NCBI GenBank assembly: GCA_029239975.1
Contig: JARBTX010000015.1
Span: forward strand, 1-59,990
Direction: 5' to 3'
DNA length: 59,990 nt
From: Anaerocolumna sp.
GTDB taxonomy: Bacteria; Bacillota; Clostridia; Lachnospirales; Lachnospiraceae
Under the pieces are notes generated by a model that did no database searches, was not told the origin of the DNA, and saw only the letters and a program-made list of their open reading frames with translations. This document shows, in pieces, positions 53,761 through 59,990 of the stretch. Both the position numbers and the translations under genes were made by a program. The first letter of the stretch is position 1. Each line of letters opens with the position of its first letter.

Positions 53761-53785
53761 GAATTAAAAGATATAGTAATTTTAA

Positions 53786-54094
<309 letters not shown>

Positions 54095-54123
54095 AAAGTA
54101 TCAATCTTAAAGGAGGCTAAAAG

Positions 54124-54705
54124 TTGTGTAACTCAGTGTTTTTTTTAATAAAAAATGTGGTTTTTTTAGCTGCGACAACGGATGAAATGAATAACCGAAT
54201 ATTTGGACTAGATCCTCAACTATTAGCAGACTCTTCCCTTCTGGCATTAAGTGTATTTGTTTTATTTGTAGCACTTTCTTATCTATTATTTAATCCTGCA
54301 AGAGATTTATTAAACAAACGTAAAGACAAGATTAAAGCAGATATGGATGCTAGCATATCTGATAAAGCTACAGCAGAGCAGTTAAAAGTAGAATATGCAG
54401 CGAAATTAAGGGCAGCAGATAGAGAAATTGATGAGTTGTTAAGCAATGCTAGAAAAAAAGCTCAGATACGTGAAGCTGAGATTATTAATGAAGCAAAAAT
54501 ACAAGCCAATCTAATGATAGAGCGAGCATATAAAGAGATAGAGTTAGAACGGAATAAAGTAAAAGACGAAGTTAAAAATGAGATGATAACGGTTGCATCT
54601 TACATGGCTAGTAAAATAATTGAGGTATCCATGGATAAAACCATACAAACCAGGCTCATTGAAAATGCGTTAAAAGAAATGGGTGAAAAAACATGGCTAA
54701 ATTAA
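54124..54705 (+). CDS. atpF: ATP synthase Fo subunit b
   Basis: A 193-residue peripheral-stalk subunit. One membrane span (about 37-56, SLLALSVFVLFVALSYLLF) is followed by RDLLNKRKDKIKADMD and a long right-handed coiled coil up to about residue 165. The N-terminus is about 25 residues longer than usual and hydrophobic (VFFLIKNVVFLAATT). It starts with TTG at 54124, eight bases after GGAGG. Its 3' end overlaps atpH by 13 bases. Confidence 0.93.
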   Translation: MCNSVFFLIKNVVFLAATTDEMNNRIFGLDPQLLADSSLLALSVFVLFVALSYLLFNPARDLLNKRKDKIKADMDASISDKATAEQLKVEYAAKLRAADREIDELLSNARKKAQIREAEIINEAKIQANLMIERAYKEIELERNKVKDEVKNEMITVASYMASKIIEVSMDKTIQTRLIENALKEMGEKTWLN

Positions 54706-55247
54706 TATCAAAGATATATGGAGATGCACTTTTTAACTTAGCTCATGAAGAACTTCGTATCGATGAAATTTCCGAAGAATTAAAAATATTAAGTGATGTA
54801 TTAAGGGAAAATCAAGATTTTATAAAAATCCTAAATCACCCTAGGGTAACCAAAGAGGAAAAAATTAACATACTTGAATCTGTATTCAAAAATAGATTTT
54901 CGGATGAAATAGTAGGATTTTTAACTATTATTTTAAATAATGGTAGATTTGGTGATCTAGAGTCAATCATTTCATATTATATGAAAAGAGTAAAAGAATT
55001 TAAATATATTGGAGTTGTAGATGTAATATCCGCAATGGAATTAACACACGTTCAAAAAACAGATATTGAATCTAAGATTTTACAAACTACAAATTTTAAT
55101 ACACTAGAAATAGATTATACCATTGACCATTGTTTGCTTGGCGGTATGATTATAAAAATTGGTGACCAGGTAATGGACAGTAGTGTAAGAACAAAATTAC
55201 TATTGCTTGAAAAAAATCTATTAAATGTACAGCTAACAGAATATTAA
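54693..55247 (+). CDS. atpH: ATP synthase F1 subunit delta
   Basis: A 184-residue delta subunit: [12 protein letters not shown] at the start, then [23 protein letters not shown]. The C-terminal block is [25 protein letters not shown], the family signature. It joins the b stalk to the top of the alpha3beta3 head. It overlaps atpF by 13 bases, so its ribosome binding site lies within the atpF coding end. Confidence 0.94.
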   Translation: MAKLISKIYGDALFNLAHEELRIDEISEELKILSDVLRENQDFIKILNHPRVTKEEKINILESVFKNRFSDEIVGFLTIILNNGRFGDLESIISYYMKRVKEFKYIGVVDVISAMELTHVQKTDIESKILQTTNFNTLEIDYTIDHCLLGGMIIKIGDQVMDSSVRTKLLLLEKNLLNVQLTEY

Positions 55248-55272
55248 GTTAGAAAGAAGGTGTAACAATCTC

Positions 55273-56787
55273 ATGGATTTAAGGCCAGACGAGATTAGCA
55301 AGGTAATAAAAGAACAGATTAAAAATTACAGTGCCAAGCTAGAAGTATCAAACGTTGGAACAATCATACAATTAGCAGATGGTATAGCACGTATTCATGG
55401 TTTAGAAAATGCCATGCAAGGTGAACTTCTGGAATTTCCACATGATGTATATGGCATGGTATTAAATTTAGAAGAAGATAATGTTGGTGCCGTTCTACTA
55501 GGTTCCATTGAGAAAATACATGAAGGTGATTCAGTAAAAACCACAGGAAGAGTTGTTGAAGTTCCTGTTGGAGACGCAATGCTAGGACGTGTTGTAAATG
55601 CACTTGGACAACCGATAGATGGTAAAGGACCAATTCAAACAACAAAATATCGTCAAATTGAAAAAGTTGCATCTGGTGTAATCGCAAGAAAATCAGTAAA
55701 CACTCCTCTTCAAACCGGAATCAAAGCAATAGATTCCATGGTGCCAATTGGCAGAGGCCAACGTGAATTAATTATAGGTGATAGACAAACGGGTAAATCA
55801 GCAATAGCGGTAGATACAATCATTAATCAAAAAGGACAAGGGGTTTATTGTATTTATGTAGCAATTGGCCAGAAAGCATCAACCGTAACGAACATTGTTA
55901 AGACATTTGAAGACTACGGGGCTATGGATTATACCACTGTTGTTGTATCAACAGCTAGTGAATTAGCACCGTTACAGTATATTGCTCCATACTCTGGTTG
56001 TTCCATCGGAGAAGAATGGATGGAAAATGGAAAGGATGTATTAATCGTATACGATGATCTTAGTAAACATGCGGCAGCTTATCGTACATTATCATTGTTA
56101 TTAAAGAGACCACCAGGTAGAGAGGCGTATCCAGGTGATGTATTTTATCTACATTCAAGATTATTAGAACGAGCTGCCAGATTATCAGATAAATTTGGTG
56201 GTGGTTCTTTAACTGCTTTACCTATTATTGAAACACAAGCAGGAGATGTTTCTGCTTATATTCCTACAAATGTTATTTCAATAACGGATGGACAGATATA
56301 CCTAGAATCTGAAATGTTTAATGCAGGCTTTAGACCAGCAGTGAATGCAGGTCTTTCCGTATCAAGAGTTGGTGGTTCAGCACAAATTAAAGCAATGAAA
56401 AAAATTGCTGGATCCATTCGTATTGATCTTGCACAATATAGAGAATTAGCTGCATTTTCTCAATTTGGCTCTGATTTGGATGTGGATACAAAAGTAAAAC
56501 TTGCACAAGGTGAACGAATTAGAGAAATATTAAAGCAGCCACAGTATAACCCTATGTCAGTAGAATATCAAGTAATCATTATTTATGCAGTTACACAAAA
56601 ATATCTTCTGGACATTGAAGTAGAAGATGTAAGGCGGTTTGAGAAAGAACTTTTTGAATTTATTGATACAAAATATACAGAAATACCAAAAAAAATAAAA
56701 GAGACAAAACAACTGGATGAAGAATTAGAGAAACAACTAATTACTGCAATACAGGTATTTAAGACACAATTTAAAAAATCAAAATGA
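55273..56787 (+). CDS. atpA: ATP synthase F1 subunit alpha
   Basis: A 504-residue alpha subunit. Seen are the N-terminal beta barrel ([20 protein letters not shown]), the P-loop [20 protein letters not shown], the Walker B region [16 protein letters not shown], the signature [24 protein letters not shown], and the arginine finger in the [19 protein letters not shown] block ([17 protein letters not shown]). It holds the non-catalytic nucleotide sites. The length and gene order are normal. Confidence 0.97.
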   Translation: MDLRPDEISKVIKEQIKNYSAKLEVSNVGTIIQLADGIARIHGLENAMQGELLEFPHDVYGMVLNLEEDNVGAVLLGSIEKIHEGDSVKTTGRVVEVPVGDAMLGRVVNALGQPIDGKGPIQTTKYRQIEKVASGVIARKSVNTPLQTGIKAIDSMVPIGRGQRELIIGDRQTGKSAIAVDTIINQKGQGVYCIYVAIGQKASTVTNIVKTFEDYGAMDYTTVVVSTASELAPLQYIAPYSGCSIGEEWMENGKDVLIVYDDLSKHAAAYRTLSLLLKRPPGREAYPGDVFYLHSRLLERAARLSDKFGGGSLTALPIIETQAGDVSAYIPTNVISITDGQIYLESEMFNAGFRPAVNAGLSVSRVGGSAQIKAMKKIAGSIRIDLAQYRELAAFSQFGSDLDVDTKVKLAQGERIREILKQPQYNPMSVEYQVIIIYAVTQKYLLDIEVEDVRRFEKELFEFIDTKYTEIPKKIKETKQLDEELEKQLITAIQVFKTQFKKSK

Positions 56788-56816
56788 CAGAATATATATT
56801 GAGAGGATATTAAAGT

Positions 56817-57683
56817 ATGGCCTCAATGAGAGATATTAAAAGGCGTAAAAATAGCATAGAAAGCACTGGTCAGATTACGAAAGCTATGAAGTTGGTGTCT
56901 ACTGTTAAACTACAAAAAGCAAAAGCACGAGTTGAAAATGCAAAACCGTATTTTGATATGATGTACTCTGAAGTAACATCCATGATACAAAAATCGGGTA
57001 ACTTAAATCACGTATTTTTAAATGGGAATAAATCAAAAAACAAAGCAATCATTTTAATTACTTCAAACCGGGGGTTAGCTGGTGGATACAATTCCAATGT
57101 AATGAAACTGATTCTAAATGATGATTTTATAAAAGATACTGTAAAACTTTATGCCGTAGGACGTAAAGGAAGAGATTTGTTATCTAGACGAGGTTATGAA
57201 ATAAAAGGAGATTATTCTGACTTCATTGAAGCACCTGAATTTAAACATGCTGCTCAAATTGGTAATGATGTATTAGAAGCTTTTGACAGGGGTGAAGTCG
57301 GTGAGATCTATATTGCTTATACTGTATTTCGTAATACAGTTACTCATGTTCCAAAGCTATTAAAATTATTACCAATTGAAGTAAATTCATTGGAAATAAA
57401 AGAAGATGATACAGATAAGTTAACATTTATGAATTATGAACCAGCAGCTGAAGAAGCCTTGCATTTAATTATACCGAAATATATAAACAGTTTAATCTAT
57501 GGCGCCTTGATGGAAGCTTTGGCCAGTGAGCATGGGGCACGAATACAAGCTATGGAATCTGCAACCAATAACGCAGAAGATATGATAGAAGATTTAGATT
57601 TAAAATATAATCGAGCTAGGCAGGGGGCAATAACGAGAGAATTAACGGAAATTGTCGCAGGTGCCAATGCGATAAATGAATAA
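56817..57683 (+). CDS. atpG: ATP synthase F1 subunit gamma
   Basis: A 288-residue rotor shaft. N-terminal helix MRDIKRRKNSIESTGQITKAMKLVSTVKLQKAK and C-terminal helix SEHGARIQAMESATNNAEDMIEDLDLKYNRARQGAITRELTEIVAGA form the coiled coil. The middle has ITSNRGLAGGYNSNV. It turns inside alpha3beta3 and binds epsilon and the c ring. It lies 30 bases after atpA with GAGAGG ahead. Confidence 0.96.
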   Translation: MASMRDIKRRKNSIESTGQITKAMKLVSTVKLQKAKARVENAKPYFDMMYSEVTSMIQKSGNLNHVFLNGNKSKNKAIILITSNRGLAGGYNSNVMKLILNDDFIKDTVKLYAVGRKGRDLLSRRGYEIKGDYSDFIEAPEFKHAAQIGNDVLEAFDRGEVGEIYIAYTVFRNTVTHVPKLLKLLPIEVNSLEIKEDDTDKLTFMNYEPAAEEALHLIIPKYINSLIYGALMEALASEHGARIQAMESATNNAEDMIEDLDLKYNRARQGAITRELTEIVAGANAINE

Positions 57684-57715
57684 TAACTAGAGAGAGAACA
57701 TAAAGAGAGGAGTGA

Positions 57716-59113
<1,398 letters not shown>

Positions 59114-59134
59114 ATTCGTTCATCACGGAGGATA

Positions 59135-59211
59135 GTGTGAAAAATAATGATTTTTCACACTGTAAATTTGTGCTGACGCTCAAATTCACGGTTTTTAGAC
59201 AGCATGGAGGG
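59135..59211 (+). promoter_or_regulatory. Structured leader element, copy 2, between atpD and atpC
   Basis: A perfect 11-bp hairpin GTGTGAAAAAT (59135-59145) with ATTTTTCACAC (59150-59160, loop AATG) is followed by a second hairpin (59162-59170 with 59181-59189, one A-C mismatch) whose loop is TGCTGACGCT. Loop bases TGCTG (59171-59175) can pair with CAGCA (59200-59204), one base before the GGAGGG Shine-Dalgarno (59206-59211). It matches copy 1 at 46177 in 79 of 85 positions, right up to the ATG. Hairpin 1 keeps pairing where copy 1 has G-U and this copy has G-C. Confidence 0.75.
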
Positions 59212-59216
59212 TTAAT

Positions 59217-59627
59217 ATGGCAGATAGTAGTTTTCATTTACAAATTTTATCTCCAGATAGAGTATTTTATAAAGATGACATTGAGATGGTTGAAGTAAGT
59301 ACAACCGAAGGTGATATTGGAGTATTAAAGGGGCATATTCCTTTAACTTCTATACTTGAACCTGGAATATTAAAAATTAGGAAAAATGGAGAAGAATTAA
59401 GAGCAGCGCTACACTCTGGTTTTATTAAAATTTTAAGTACGAAGGTTACAATTTTAGCTGAATCCTGTGAATGGCCAAGTGAAATTGATGTGAATCGAGC
59501 AACGGCATCAAAAGAGCGGGCACAAAAGAGATTAACTGGAGATAATAAAGATATTAATACTAGCCGAGCTGAAATGTCACTAAGACGTTCTCTAATACGA
59601 CTGGAGATAGCTAGTAAGCAGAAATAA
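59217..59627 (+). CDS. atpC: ATP synthase F1 subunit epsilon
   Basis: A 136-residue epsilon subunit. The N-terminal beta sandwich has FHLQILSPDRVFYKDDIEMVEVSTTEGDIGVLKGHIPLTSIL and ends at AESCEWPSEID. A C-terminal helical hairpin follows (RATASKERAQKRL, AEMSLRRSLIRLEIA). It joins gamma to the c ring and can block ATP hydrolysis. The ATG is 6 bases after the GGAGGG within the leader element, so its translation, unlike that of the other subunits, may be tuned by that structure. Confidence 0.95.
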   Translation: MADSSFHLQILSPDRVFYKDDIEMVEVSTTEGDIGVLKGHIPLTSILEPGILKIRKNGEELRAALHSGFIKILSTKVTILAESCEWPSEIDVNRATASKERAQKRLTGDNKDINTSRAEMSLRRSLIRLEIASKQK

Positions 59628-59789
59628 GAAATGAGATATTAACCAGGAGATTCAAAATCCTCCAATACATTGCTATGTTTGAATAAATTCCTAATAATGG
59701 GTTAGAATACAAAAAGTAATATTTTAATTAAAAACTCGTTATTTAGAAAGTTTTTATTTATTCAGGGCTACAGTTGGAGGTAACTAAAT

Positions 59790-59990
59790 ATGAGCGGAAT
59801 AAATGATTTTTCAAAACAAATGAAACAACTTTTCCAGCAAAAAAAATCCAAATTAACAATATATGTGATAGGTGTATTATGGATAGCAGTCATCATGCAA
59901 ATTGCAGTAAATTCATTACTTCGACCAAACAGCAATATACTAGAAGCTTTTATTAGTACCAATTCCGAAGTGACATCATTTGAACTAGAA
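59790..59990 (+). CDS. YwmB-like protein, N-terminal part only
   Basis: The reading frame from ATG at 59790 (GGAGG nine bases ahead) stays open for 67 codons to the window end. It has a membrane anchor IYVIGVLWIAVIMQIAVNSLL followed by SNILEAFISTNSEVTSFELE. The position behind atpC and the LEAF-x-x-T/S-x-x-E-V-x-x-x-E pattern fit YwmB, a putative secreted protein of Firmicutes found between the atp operon and murA/spoIID. The function of YwmB is not established. It is separated from atpC by a 162-base spacer. Confidence 0.6.
   Translation, partial: MSGINDFSKQMKQLFQQKKSKLTIYVIGVLWIAVIMQIAVNSLLRPNSNILEAFISTNSEVTSFELE

Noticed and set aside
59137..59219. Leader peptide frame (GTG after GGAGG, K-N-N-D-F start) within the repeated element
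   Set aside because: Not annotated as a gene: all six differences between the two copies change the amino acid, and the frame runs past the true start codon. It remains possible as a coupling device.

Overview
The window looks like a chromosomal segment of a low-GC, Gram-positive, anaerobic Clostridia bacterium, most likely a plant-polysaccharide-degrading member of the Lachnospiraceae (Lachnoclostridium phytofermentans type). This is inferred from the AT-rich sequence, strong GGAGG ribosome binding sites, frequent TTG/GTG starts, the rpsF-ssb-rpsR and gdpP-rplI-dnaB gene sets, MecA, ferredoxin-type proteins, a GPH sugar symporter with glycosidases, and a sodium-type F-ATPase c subunit. The species assignment was not verified. 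No rRNA, tRNA, insertion sequence, integrase or CRISPR array was seen.

Layout. 1-2968: tail of a nitroreductase, an FMN-dependent FabK/nitronate monooxygenase family enzyme, then rpsF-ssb-rpsR. 2969-33900: about 31 kb of accessory genes lying between two core gene sets that are usually close together in Firmicutes. This part contains a secreted leucine-rich-repeat protein, a lipoprotein, an ankyrin-repeat gene broken by an in-frame stop, and a GNAT acetyltransferase behind a guanidine-I (ykkC) riboswitch. It continues with a NarL/LiaSR-type two-component system, two short-chain dehydrogenases and a chemoreceptor. Next is a glycoside-use locus (GH78 rhamnosidase, AraC regulator with a coupled small protein, GPH symporter, GH2, GH1, sugar isomerase-like protein). 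The part ends with a LytTR regulator, acetyltransferases, a nucleotidyltransferase, a QueG-like Fe-S protein, a serine hydrolase, and an ECF sigma factor with an anti-sigma/signal-peptidase-like fusion. 33901-41856: gdpP-rplI-dnaB, then a NatAB-like ABC exporter with two permeases. 42166-52156: MerR regulator, small ferredoxin, DUF1858 protein, MecA, a Ser/Thr kinase fused to a degenerate P-loop domain with a second P-loop protein behind it, a GH18 protein, a cell-wall amidase, and tsaC/sua5-ywlE-rpiB. 52392-59990: a full F1Fo ATP synthase operon (atpZ/I-like, atpI, B, E, F, H, A, G, D, C) followed by the start of a YwmB-like gene.

How the parts work together. The glycoside locus can be read as import of a small plant glycoside by the symporter and stepwise removal of rhamnose and beta-linked sugars inside the cell, controlled by the divergent AraC protein through two direct repeats at 18344-18376. 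The ATP synthase carries the full Na+-binding signature in its c subunit, so the cell probably couples ATP to a sodium gradient.

The signals most worth following: (1) an 85-nt leader, present in two copies with six differences, that ends at the start codon of both atpC and a P-loop protein gene and can form two hairpins plus a pseudoknot touching the Shine-Dalgarno; (2) an anti-sigma factor whose outer domain is a type I signal peptidase with its catalytic serine replaced by glycine; (3) a guanidine riboswitch controlling an acetyltransferase; (4) the kinase/P-loop pair whose Walker A motifs lack the nucleotide-binding lysine.
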